From positions 1 to 64,000 of the forward strand of contig NZ_JAPWGM010000005.1 in assembly GCF_027213715.1 (NCBI RefSeq): a stretch of 64,000 nucleotides of DNA, given 5' to 3'. The position numbers were made by a program, and so were the translations under genes. This DNA comes from Pedobacter punctiformis. GTDB taxonomy: Bacteria; Bacteroidota; Bacteroidia; Sphingobacteriales; Sphingobacteriaceae. The notes below the pieces were generated by a model, which was given only the letters and a program-made list of their open reading frames with translations, was not told the origin of the DNA and ran no database searches. Positions 56,888 through 64,000 of this stretch are shown one piece after another (the first letter of the stretch is position 1; each line of letters starts with the position of its first letter).

Positions 56888-57820
56888 TTAAATTACTCTT
56901 GGTCCTTCAGCATTTACTGAAGAAACGTAAGCTTTGCTGTTAATATTAATTTTGTTTAAGTATTGTTGTTGAGCTTTGGTAATGCGTTTTGCCGTTTCTT
57001 CGTCTTTTGTTAAGGCAAAAACAGACGGTCCTGAACCTGAAATGCCGAAACCAATGGCACCATTTTCTATGGCAAGCTTTCTCATTTCTTCAAAACCCGG
57101 AATTAAAATAGAACGGGTTGGTTCAACCAGCACATCTTTCATGCTTCTGCCAATTAAATCGAAATCGTTCATAAATAATCCGCTAACCAATCCGGCAACA
57201 TTTCCCCATTGAGTAACCGCATCTTTTAAAAAAACTTTACTGCGAATCATTTGACGGGCATCTTTAGTTGGCACATCCACTTCGGCATATACAATTGCCG
57301 CGTACATACCTGCGGGCGTTGGCAAAGAAATCACATCCAGTGGTTCGTAACTTCTAACCAAAACAAAGCCGCCCAGTAAAGCAGGGGCAACATTATCTGC
57401 ATGGCCATAACCACAAGCCAGTTCTTCACCTTTCATGGCAAAAGGAACCAGTTCTTTAGCCGTTAATAAATCGCCCATTAATTTGTTTATGGCAAATAAA
57501 CCGGCAACAGTGCTGGCCGAACTTGAGCCTAAACCACTACCAATTGGCATTTTTTTATGCAATTCTATTTCTACACCAACATCTAAACGGTTAATGTGCT
57601 TTAAATAATGCTGTACGCTTGCACTCACGGTATTTTTTGCGGCATCCAGCGGCAAACGGCCGTCATCACCGGTAATTCTTTTTATGGTTACGCCAGGTGT
57701 ATCCGTTAAATGCATCTCAACTTCATCACCGGGTTCATTAACAGCAAAACCCAGCACATCAAAACCGCAAACAACATTTGCAACCGTGGCAGGTGCGAAA
57801 ACTTTTATACTATCTTTCAT
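56888..57820 (-). CDS. thrB: Homoserine kinase
   Basis: A 310-residue GHMP kinase: APATVANVVCGFDVLGFAV at the N-terminus, the ATP loop PIGSGLGSSSASTVAGL near residue 92, and GFGISGSGPSVFALT in the C-terminal half. Phosphorylates homoserine for ThrC. It starts 23 bases after the dinB-like gene. Confidence 0.96.
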   Translation of the reverse strand: MKDSIKVFAPATVANVVCGFDVLGFAVNEPGDEVEMHLTDTPGVTIKRITGDDGRLPLDAAKNTVSASVQHYLKHINRLDVGVEIELHKKMPIGSGLGSSSASTVAGLFAINKLMGDLLTAKELVPFAMKGEELACGYGHADNVAPALLGGFVLVRSYEPLDVISLPTPAGMYAAIVYAEVDVPTKDARQMIRSKVFLKDAVTQWGNVAGLVSGLFMNDFDLIGRSMKDVLVEPTRSILIPGFEEMRKLAIENGAIGFGISGSGPSVFALTKDEETAKRITKAQQQYLNKININSKAYVSSVNAEGPRVI

Positions 57821-57843
57821 TTTTTTATAGACCTAACAAGTTG

Positions 57844-58296
57844 CTAAGCAGTTATTTGTTTTAAGTGATATTTTAAATGCACAACATAATCTTCAATAAA
57901 ATAGGCGAGGGTATGCATTTCTACTTTTCCTTTGCCGGTATCGCAAACATTTTGAAGCTTATTTTCCGGTATTTTTTCAATCACCCGGGCAATCTGATCG
58001 TTCAATAATTTCCAAAGTATTTTAACATCAGCTACGCTGGCTTCCTGATAGTTTTGGTAGCTTACCCATTCATCCTGATGGTAAACAATTTTAGCGCCCT
58101 GCTCATACTGGCCAACAATTAAACGCCTGGTATTATTGGAAGCACTGTCTACCAGATGACCTAACAATTCTTTTTTAGACCATTTTAAGGGCTGGGGTTT
58201 ATCATTCCAGGCTTCTTCAGTGATGCTTTCAAAATCAGTTAGCGCCTGCTTAACCAGCATAAGAATTTCGTTTTTGTGTTCTGAAACTAAACTCAT
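57844..58296 (-). CDS. DinB-like four-helix metalloprotein
   Basis: A 150-residue DinB/YfiT-type protein: helical bundle with KKELLGHLVDSASNNTRRL (first metal His), and at the C-terminus LAYFIEDYVVHLKYHLKQI (two further His). Members bind a divalent metal and include thiol S-transferases. It lies 4 bases after the thrA stop and just ahead of thrB, so it is embedded in the threonine operon; a metabolic link is unknown. Confidence 0.85.
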   Translation of the reverse strand: MSLVSEHKNEILMLVKQALTDFESITEEAWNDKPQPLKWSKKELLGHLVDSASNNTRRLIVGQYEQGAKIVYHQDEWVSYQNYQEASVADVKILWKLLNDQIARVIEKIPENKLQNVCDTGKGKVEMHTLAYFIEDYVVHLKYHLKQITA

Positions 58297-58300
58297 TATA

Positions 58301-60754
58301 CTAATTATTTAACGTTCCTACATTAATAATATCGGCAAAAACACCGGCTGCGGTAACCTCAGCACCGGCTCCGGGGCCTTTAACCACCAATGGACGGGAT
58401 TTATACCGGTCTGTTGTAAAAGAGATGATGTTATCACTGCCTGAAAGCATATAAAAAGGATGGCTGTCATCAACCATTTGCAAGCTGATCTCCACATTTC
58501 CATCTTCAAGCTTACCGATGTAGCGTAAAACTTTACCGTCATTAGCGGCTTTGTTTTTCAACTCCTCAAAATAAGCTGAATTGGCTTGAAGTTCGTTGTA
58601 AAAATCTTCAACCGTTGCGGCCCGTAAGCAAGCTTCGGGTAAAATGTTATCAATTTTTACATCTTCGGCTTCTAAGGGATAACCAGCATCGCGGGCAAGG
58701 ATGAGCATTTTACGCATAAAATCCTTACCATTTAAATCATCACGCGGATCGGGCTCAGTATAACCCAGTTCTTGTGCTTCTTTAACGGTTTCATAAAAAC
58801 CTGCTTCGCCTTTAAAGTTGTTAAAGATGTAAGAAATTGTTCCTGATAAAATGGCTTCTATGCGGGCAACCTTATCGCCACTCATCATCAATTCTTTTAG
58901 CGTGCGGATAATGGGTAAGCCTGCGCCCACATTGGTTTCATAATAAAAATCGACACCAAATTTACGGGCGGTATCTTTAAAGGATTTGTATTGAGCAAAA
59001 TCTGCTGAATTTCCCTTTTTGTTACAGGTAACCACTGAAATACTGTTCTCAAAAATGCCCTGATAAAATTTTATCGGTGATTCGCTTGCCGTATTATCTA
59101 CAAAAACACAGTTCGGCAGGTTTAACGCTTTCATTCTCTCCACAAAACCAGCTAAATTGGCTTGTTCTCCGTGGTTGTTTAATTCCTGTTCCCAATCTTC
59201 CAAAGACAAACCTTCGGCATTGAAAATCATTTTTCTGGTATTGCTTATTCCGGCAACTTTAACTTGTAAATCATTATTGGCGGCCAGAAAAGGCATTTGT
59301 TCTTTTAGCTGGTTGAATAAAGTTTTACCGATACTTCCGGTACCCAGACAAAAAATATTTAAAGTTCTTTTTAAATCAGTAAAGAAAGCATCGTGTACGG
59401 CATTTACCGCTTTTGATAAATCAGCCGAACTGATAATTACTGAAATATTATATTCTGATGAGCCCTGTGCAATTGCTCTTACATTAATACCGTTTCTGCC
59501 CAAAGCGTTAAATAAACGTCCGCTCATTCCCGGCGTATGTTTCATATTTTCGCCAACAATGGCTAAAACCGCCAGATTATTTTCGACTTCAGGTAATTCT
59601 AATTTCTTTGCATCCAGTTCCAGTTCAAATTCTTTTTTGATTAATGTAATTGCATGCGAAGCATCAGTTGGTTTTACCGCGAAAGTGATGCTGTGCTCAG
59701 ATGAAGATTGTGTAATCAACACCACGTTAATCTGTTCACGGGAAAGTAAAGAAAATAACCGGCCACTAAAACCTGCCTTACCCACCATACCGCTTCCGGT
59801 TAGGTTGATGATGCTGATGTGATCGATTGAAGAAATGCCTTTAATTGGTAAACTGGATGGCTTAACATCACTTTTTATATAAGTTCCTGCAAAATCCGGT
59901 TCAAAAGTATTTTTAATTACAATTGGAATTTTTTTCATGAAAGCCGGAATCATAGTTGGCGGATAAATCACTTTAGCACCAAAGTAACTTAGTTCCATAG
60001 CCTCCGTATAACTCAGCTCTGGCAGGGAGAATGCTTTTTTTACAATCCGAGGATCTGCAGTCATCATGCCATTTACATCCGTCCAGATTTCTATTTCTTC
60101 TGCATTTAAAGCTGCGGCCCAAACTGCAGCAGTATAATCAGAGCCTCCACGACCTAGAGTGGTGATTCTGCCTGCATGATTACTGGCGATAAAGCCGGTA
60201 ACGAAAAGTACTTTGCTTTTATTGGCCTGATGAAAATCGTTGATTAATAACTCTGTTAATTCAGTGTCTACCTTGGCCTGACCGAAATTACTATCAGTTT
60301 TAATCAACTCTGCACCATTTACATATAGCGCTTCATTAAAAGTTTGCGAAGCAATGTGTGCAATCATAAAAGTTGAGCAGCGCTCGCCATAACTTAAAAT
60401 CTGATCTTTGGTTTGCAAACTCAGTTCCCGCAGGTTACTCACAGCCTGTAATAAATCTTCCAGTTCGTTAAAGAATATCTTTAAACGGGTAAACACGGGG
60501 TTTTGCGCTGCCGCAGGCAGGAGCGAGCGGATAACAGCAAAATGTTTTGCCTCAATTTCTTTTAAAGAGGAGTCGTAATCTTCACCCCGTTCGGCACTTT
60601 CGGCCATATCGGTTAGTAAATTGGTTACACCACTCATTGCCGATAATACAACTACCGGATTGTTCTTCTGTTTTTCTTCTGCCACCAGGCGTAAGAGCGT
60701 TTTAATGTTCTCGGCCGAACCTACGGATGTGCCGCCGAATTTAAGTACCTTCAT
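58301..60754 (-). CDS. thrA: Bifunctional aspartokinase / homoserine dehydrogenase
   Basis: An 817-residue fusion. N-terminal aspartate kinase (KFGGTSVGSAENI, then TTLGRGGSDYTAA and WTDVNGMMTADPR), two ACT domains (about 310-455, GKAGFSGRLFSLLSRE and HTPGMSGRLFNALGRNGINV), and a C-terminal homoserine dehydrogenase (CLGTGSIGKTLFNQL near 468, NKKGNSADFA, GAGLPIIRTLKELMMSGD, KGPGAGAEVTAAGVF). It makes the first and third steps towards threonine. Length matches E. coli ThrA (820). First structural gene of the operon, preceded by the thrL attenuator, so threonine/isoleucine supply should control it. Confidence 0.97.
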   Translation of the reverse strand: MKVLKFGGTSVGSAENIKTLLRLVAEEKQKNNPVVVLSAMSGVTNLLTDMAESAERGEDYDSSLKEIEAKHFAVIRSLLPAAAQNPVFTRLKIFFNELEDLLQAVSNLRELSLQTKDQILSYGERCSTFMIAHIASQTFNEALYVNGAELIKTDSNFGQAKVDTELTELLINDFHQANKSKVLFVTGFIASNHAGRITTLGRGGSDYTAAVWAAALNAEEIEIWTDVNGMMTADPRIVKKAFSLPELSYTEAMELSYFGAKVIYPPTMIPAFMKKIPIVIKNTFEPDFAGTYIKSDVKPSSLPIKGISSIDHISIINLTGSGMVGKAGFSGRLFSLLSREQINVVLITQSSSEHSITFAVKPTDASHAITLIKKEFELELDAKKLELPEVENNLAVLAIVGENMKHTPGMSGRLFNALGRNGINVRAIAQGSSEYNISVIISSADLSKAVNAVHDAFFTDLKRTLNIFCLGTGSIGKTLFNQLKEQMPFLAANNDLQVKVAGISNTRKMIFNAEGLSLEDWEQELNNHGEQANLAGFVERMKALNLPNCVFVDNTASESPIKFYQGIFENSISVVTCNKKGNSADFAQYKSFKDTARKFGVDFYYETNVGAGLPIIRTLKELMMSGDKVARIEAILSGTISYIFNNFKGEAGFYETVKEAQELGYTEPDPRDDLNGKDFMRKMLILARDAGYPLEAEDVKIDNILPEACLRAATVEDFYNELQANSAYFEELKNKAANDGKVLRYIGKLEDGNVEISLQMVDDSHPFYMLSGSDNIISFTTDRYKSRPLVVKGPGAGAEVTAAGVFADIINVGTLNN

Positions 60755-60781
60755 TATTTTTTCGTTTAAAAAATTTGGGTT

Positions 60782-60813
60782 AAAAAAAAAACGCCCCCGA
60801 TTTTCGGGGGCGT
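60782..60813 (-). terminator. Attenuator terminator of the thr operon
   Basis: Minus strand: ACGCCCCCGA and TCGGGGGCGT form a perfect 10-bp GC-rich stem with a short AAA loop, followed by ten T. It lies between the leader peptide stop and thrA, the position of a transcription attenuator. Confidence 0.93.
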
Positions 60814-60847
60814 CTTCTGTGTTTATATTTTTTCAATTTACAACAAA

Positions 60848-60913
60848 TTAGCCCCTCTGGTTTATACCGGTGGTTGTAATAATTGTTGTAATAATTGAAG
60901 TGTTAAAATTCAT
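60848..60913 (-). CDS. thrL: thr operon leader peptide (ThrL-like)
   Basis: A 21-residue peptide from ATG to TAA, too short for normal gene calling. Its middle reads TSIITTIITTTGI: six Thr and five Ile codons in 13, the hallmark of a threonine/isoleucine-sensing leader. The GC-rich attenuator hairpin begins 35 bases after its stop and thrA about 93 bases after. Stalling on Thr or Ile codons would favour an antiterminator and open thrA-dinB-thrB-thrC. Confidence 0.9.
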   Translation of the reverse strand: MNFNTSIITTIITTTGINQRG

Positions 60914-61170
60914 GTTGTCGTTGTGTACTTTGTACACCGTAAAGTAGAAGAATATTTTTTTAAAATGCAAATGTTTTTTGAATTTTATTTGAAAACTTTC
61001 AATAAAACGTCAAATCGGATGAAATACCCATATATTTTGAACTGAAAACCGATATGGATTAATATCAATTTGAGAGCTGAAGTAATTGTATAAAGACAAT
61101 TTCAGCTGATTAACTGGAAAAACATTTGTGGATTCTGGCCCTGTTATGAATCTTAATTAAAAATCAACTC

Positions 61171-61518
61171 ATGAGATTCACTAAATTTCTTTTCCTTCTT
61201 ATTCCATTTTCAATGTTTGGTTTATCTTCCTATTCGCAAACAAATACGCCGATAAGAATGGTTTCCGTAGGCCCAAAGACATCTAATTCACCACTTTGGC
61301 TGGTGGTTTTGAAAAATAAAACTTACATTTTGGATAGCCCAGGCGTAGCCGGAAGAATTAATCCCGATTATATTGAAAATATGAAGGTTTTGAAAGATGC
61401 GGCGGCAACAGCAATATATGGAAGCAGAGCGATGAACGGAGTAATTATAATCACCCTTAAAAAAGAAAAAGCAAGGAAAGAATACAGAAGATTAAAACCG
61501 TATTTAAGCAAGGTCTGA
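61171..61518 (+). CDS. Orphan TonB plug-like mini-protein
   Basis: A 115-residue protein with signal peptide (MRFTKFLFLLIPFSMFGLSSYS). The mature part matches the end of a SusC-type plug domain: INPDYIENMKVLKDAAATAIYGSRAMNG followed by VIIITLKK, with no barrel and a basic tail (KARKEYRRLKPYL). Such free plug domains might interact with TonB or be remnants. About 640 bases from thrA and divergent from it; rsgA follows in the same direction. Confidence 0.75.
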   Translation: MRFTKFLFLLIPFSMFGLSSYSQTNTPIRMVSVGPKTSNSPLWLVVLKNKTYILDSPGVAGRINPDYIENMKVLKDAAATAIYGSRAMNGVIIITLKKEKARKEYRRLKPYLSKV

Positions 61519-61593
61519 ATTTCATTAAATAATTTTTAAGCTGCTTCAACCATTTACGTTTTTCATTTTACATTCTTTTCCAACGCTTATTCA

Positions 61594-61601
61594 TACCTTT
61601 G
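61594..61601 (+). promoter_or_regulatory. -7 promoter element of rsgA
   Basis: TACCTTTG ends 8 bases before the rsgA ATG, giving a leader of only a few bases. Confidence 0.55.
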
Positions 61602-61609
61602 CAGCAAAT

Positions 61610-62530
61610 ATGCAGGGCTTAGTTATTAAATCTACCGGTAGCTGGTATAGTGTTTTAGCCGATGGTGGTGAGCGCTACGATTGCCGTATTGTAGGTAAAT
61701 TCAGGATGAAAGGTATCCAGACAACCAATCCAATTGCAGTTGGCGACCGGGTAAAATTTGATCTGGAACGTGATGGTTTACAGGGGATTATTAACGAATT
61801 GTTGCCACGTAGAAATTACATTATCCGTAAGTCTATTAACCTGAGCAAGCAGGCACAAATTCTGGCTGCAAACCTGGATATGGCTATTTTAGTCGTTACA
61901 TTGGCTTCTCCGCGTACTTCATTAGGATTTATTGACCGTTTTTTAGTTACAGCTGAGGCTTATGATGTACCTGCGGTTCTGGTATTTAACAAACTTGATT
62001 TATTTAGTAAGGAGGGCTTAGAAATTCTACAGGAATTTAAAGCCATTTATGAAACCATCGGGTATCCTTGCTATGAGGTTTCTGCACTTAAAGGAATCAA
62101 TATACCTGTTATTCAGGAATTAATTACCAATAAGATTACCCTCATTTCCGGCCATTCCGGTGTTGGAAAATCCAGTTTAATTAATGCGCTTTTACCTGAT
62201 CGTGATTTAAGAACAGGTGAAGTTTCTGACTGGAGTGATAAAGGGCAGCACACCACAACTTTTGCAGAGATGTTTGAATTGCCGCAAGGTGGTTTTATTG
62301 TAGATACACCCGGAATCAGAGAACTGGGTGTTATTGATATCGAAAAAGAAGAACTGGGCCATTTCTTTCCTGAAATCTTTAAAACTTCTCATAATTGCCG
62401 TTTTAACAACTGCCGTCATGTTAACGAGCCTGGCTGCGCTGTTTTAGAGGCCGTTAACGAAGGTGAAATTGCGGTTTCGAGATACGAAAGCTATTTGAGC
62501 ATTTATCATGGAAACGACACCAGGCATTAA
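61610..62530 (+). CDS. rsgA: Ribosome small subunit-dependent GTPase A
   Basis: A 306-residue circularly permuted GTPase: OB-fold N-terminus (VIKSTGSWYSVLADGGERYDC), G4 FNKLDL, then G1 SGHSGVGKSSLINAL, G3 DTPGIREL, and a C-terminal zinc motif (NCRFNNCRHVNEPGCAV). It checks 30S decoding-centre maturation. Confidence 0.96.
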   Translation: MQGLVIKSTGSWYSVLADGGERYDCRIVGKFRMKGIQTTNPIAVGDRVKFDLERDGLQGIINELLPRRNYIIRKSINLSKQAQILAANLDMAILVVTLASPRTSLGFIDRFLVTAEAYDVPAVLVFNKLDLFSKEGLEILQEFKAIYETIGYPCYEVSALKGINIPVIQELITNKITLISGHSGVGKSSLINALLPDRDLRTGEVSDWSDKGQHTTTFAEMFELPQGGFIVDTPGIRELGVIDIEKEELGHFFPEIFKTSHNCRFNNCRHVNEPGCAVLEAVNEGEIAVSRYESYLSIYHGNDTRH

Positions 62531-62531
62531 T

Positions 62532-62556
62532 GGAGTCAGAAGTCGGAAGTCCGAAG
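62532..62556 (+). repeat. Short dispersed repeat (GTCAGAAGTCGGAAGTC word)
   Basis: GGAGTCAGAAGTCGGAAGTC followed by CGAAG, directly after the rsgA stop. Same word family as the insertion inside metH. Confidence 0.55.
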
Positions 62557-62629
62557 ATATGGTGTGATAGAACACCTCTTAATTGAACCAACGAATTATA
62601 TTAAAAACCTTTGCTTAAAAAATAAAGAA

Positions 62630-63580
62630 ATGAAATTCAAATTAGGAGATTTTGTTCGTTTTGTTGATGAAAAACGGGAGGGATATGTAACCAAAATTAT
62701 CGATAACCAAACTTTGGGCGTAACAGATAGTGATGGCTTCGAAATTCCGGTTGCAGTAAGTAATTTAACTTCGGTGCATGGTCATGGATCAGTTGCTGAA
62801 GACGAAGATACACCAAAACCAATTGCAGTGAATGTACCTGCAATAAATAAAATCGAAAACGGGATTTACCTTGCTGTAGCTACAGATGATAAGGTTGGTA
62901 ACGTAGTCCATTTTCATTTGCAAAATCAAACCCCAACTATTTTACTTACAAGTTTAACAACCGGGCGTAAAGATAAATATGCGGGTGCTTTTTATGGCAT
63001 GCTCGAAGCACATCAATCAACTTTAGTTTATTCTGCTTCTATTCCCGATCTGGATATCTGGCCTGAATTTAATTTTCAGTTTTTAATGTTTAGCAAAGCT
63101 GATGTTAAACCTGCAGAACCTTTAGTAGTAAAAAAGAAATTCAGGGCAAAAGATTTTAGCACCGATCAGAAAGAATTGCCACAATTGAAACATAAAGGTT
63201 GGTTAATCAGACTGGATGAGCAAGCTCCGGTTATTGATGCTCAAAAGTTAAAGGAAAGCTTTTATAAATCTGCTGCCCAAGAGAAAACGGTCAATGTCCC
63301 TGAAAAGGAAATTGATTTACATATTGAAAAGTTAAGAGATGACCATCATTTTTTAGAGGCTGATGAAATGCTTCAAATTCAGCTGGCTCATTTTCAAAAT
63401 GCTTTAGATGCGGCTATTGTTCATCATTTTGACAAAATTATTTTTATCCATGGGAGTGGAAACGGAACATTAAGGGATAAAATTCATAAACTCATCAGCA
63501 AAAATCCACATATAAAAACCTACATGGACGCCCGCAAAGAAAAATTTGGGTATGGTGCTACAGAAGTTATCTTTAAATAA
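62630..63580 (+). CDS. DUF2027 and Smr domain protein
   Basis: A 316-residue protein from the ATG giving MKFKLGDFVRFVDEKREG; an upstream start would add 22 unconserved residues overlapping the repeat. The N-terminal half is the Bacteroidota DUF2027 module (VTSVHGHG-like loop, IENGIYLAV, YAGAFYGMLEAHQSTLVY). The C-terminal 80 residues are an Smr domain: EIDLHIEKL, HFQNALDAAIVHHFDKIIFIHGSGNGTLRDKI, a fold with DNA- or RNA-nicking activity in MutS2-type proteins. Function in the cell unknown. Confidence 0.9.
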   Translation: MKFKLGDFVRFVDEKREGYVTKIIDNQTLGVTDSDGFEIPVAVSNLTSVHGHGSVAEDEDTPKPIAVNVPAINKIENGIYLAVATDDKVGNVVHFHLQNQTPTILLTSLTTGRKDKYAGAFYGMLEAHQSTLVYSASIPDLDIWPEFNFQFLMFSKADVKPAEPLVVKKKFRAKDFSTDQKELPQLKHKGWLIRLDEQAPVIDAQKLKESFYKSAAQEKTVNVPEKEIDLHIEKLRDDHHFLEADEMLQIQLAHFQNALDAAIVHHFDKIIFIHGSGNGTLRDKIHKLISKNPHIKTYMDARKEKFGYGATEVIFK

Positions 63581-63725
63581 GATAAGCATCTCAATGAGGT
63601 GCGGTTATCTATAACATGATGTGATTAACCGGCAAATGCGAAAAAGCTTAAGAAATTGAGGTATGCTTTTTGCGATAATCAAATTTCTTTTTATAAAAGA
63701 TTAAAACTAGCTTTGCCGCTAATTA

Positions 63726-64000
63726 ATGAAACACCTCGTTACCATATCGCTTGTATTTTTTAGCTTAACACATTTGGCAAAAGCCGAACGTGTTGAAGGG
63801 CTGAGGATATTAAATGAATATTGTAAAGAACACAAAATCAGTGTAAATACCACTGGTGAAACCTCTGTTCAGCTTAATGAACACCGTAATCCTTATCTTT
63901 TATCCTACACCAGACTTGCTTTAATTGGTACTCAACCTCAATTAAAAACTGCAAAATATGTAAGTGTAAATCAGGTTATTGCCGATTTAACGATTAGGAA
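63726..64000 (+). CDS. Exported protein, cut by the right window edge
   Basis: From the ATG the frame stays open to the edge (about 91 codons): signal peptide MKHLVTISLVFFSLTHLAKA, then ERVEGLRILNEYCKEHKISV and YLLSYTRLALIGTQ. Too little is visible for a family call. Inferred as a periplasmic or surface protein. Confidence 0.6.
   Translation, partial: MKHLVTISLVFFSLTHLAKAERVEGLRILNEYCKEHKISVNTTGETSVQLNEHRNPYLLSYTRLALIGTQPQLKTAKYVSVNQVIADLTIR

Noticed and set aside
59157..59822. 221-codon plus-strand frame inside thrA
   Set aside because: Antisense shadow of the ACT/homoserine dehydrogenase coding region; thrA is unambiguous on the other strand.

Overview
The window looks like chromosomal DNA of a Bacteroidota bacterium, probably Sphingobacteriaceae (Pedobacter-like; this rank is inference). 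The signs are SusC/SusD partners, a type IX secretion type-B sorting domain, 'AQ' signal-peptide ends, TAnnTTTG promoter motifs close to start codons, and housekeeping proteins of Bacteroidota character. No database search was possible; family calls rest on motifs and gene order.

Layout. (1) 1-7.0 kb: a leftward three-gene set of large exported proteins (collagen-like protein, TSP3-repeat protein, and a T9SS type-B substrate cut by the left edge), then a small secreted protein. (2) 8.4-24.9 kb: an accessory island lying between two nearly identical 184-bp tRNA-fMet/tRNA-Glu operons. It carries a large fusion protein (Cas4/RecB-like cysteine remnant, RNase H-like exonuclease, IS66-like transposase, two integrase-repeat units), a leftward six-gene operon joining a complete Wadjet-type SMC system (jetABCD) to a Gabija-type OLD nuclease/UvrD helicase pair (gajAB), and a large serine recombinase. 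(3) 25-34.9 kb: core genes era, der, a GNAT, a subclass B1 metallo-beta-lactamase, an SDR, a histidine decarboxylase-like enzyme, an S41 protease, murQ, an unknown protein and a BI-1 family membrane protein. (4) 35-41.4 kb: a SAM-I riboswitch, metH, metF and a second group II decarboxylase. (5) 41.5-52 kb: a polysaccharide-utilisation-type locus with an exported GH65, SusD, SusC, cytoplasmic GH37 trehalase and MFS carrier, plus a divergent AraC-type regulator; trehalose or a related alpha-glucobiose is the likely substrate. (6) 52-55.1 kb: small exported proteins and a GHL10-type hydrolase. (7) 55.4-60.9 kb: the leftward thr operon (thrL leader with attenuator, thrA, dinB-like gene, thrB, thrC). 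(8) 61-64 kb: an orphan TonB-plug mini-protein, rsgA, a DUF2027-Smr protein and a partial exported protein at the right edge.

The strongest novelty candidates are the translationally coupled Wadjet-plus-Gabija operon and the four-part exonuclease-transposase-integrase-repeat fusion in the same island. Other points of note are the unannotated thrL attenuator, the SAM-I leader of metH, an in-frame inverted-repeat insertion inside metH, and several dispersed intergenic repeat families.
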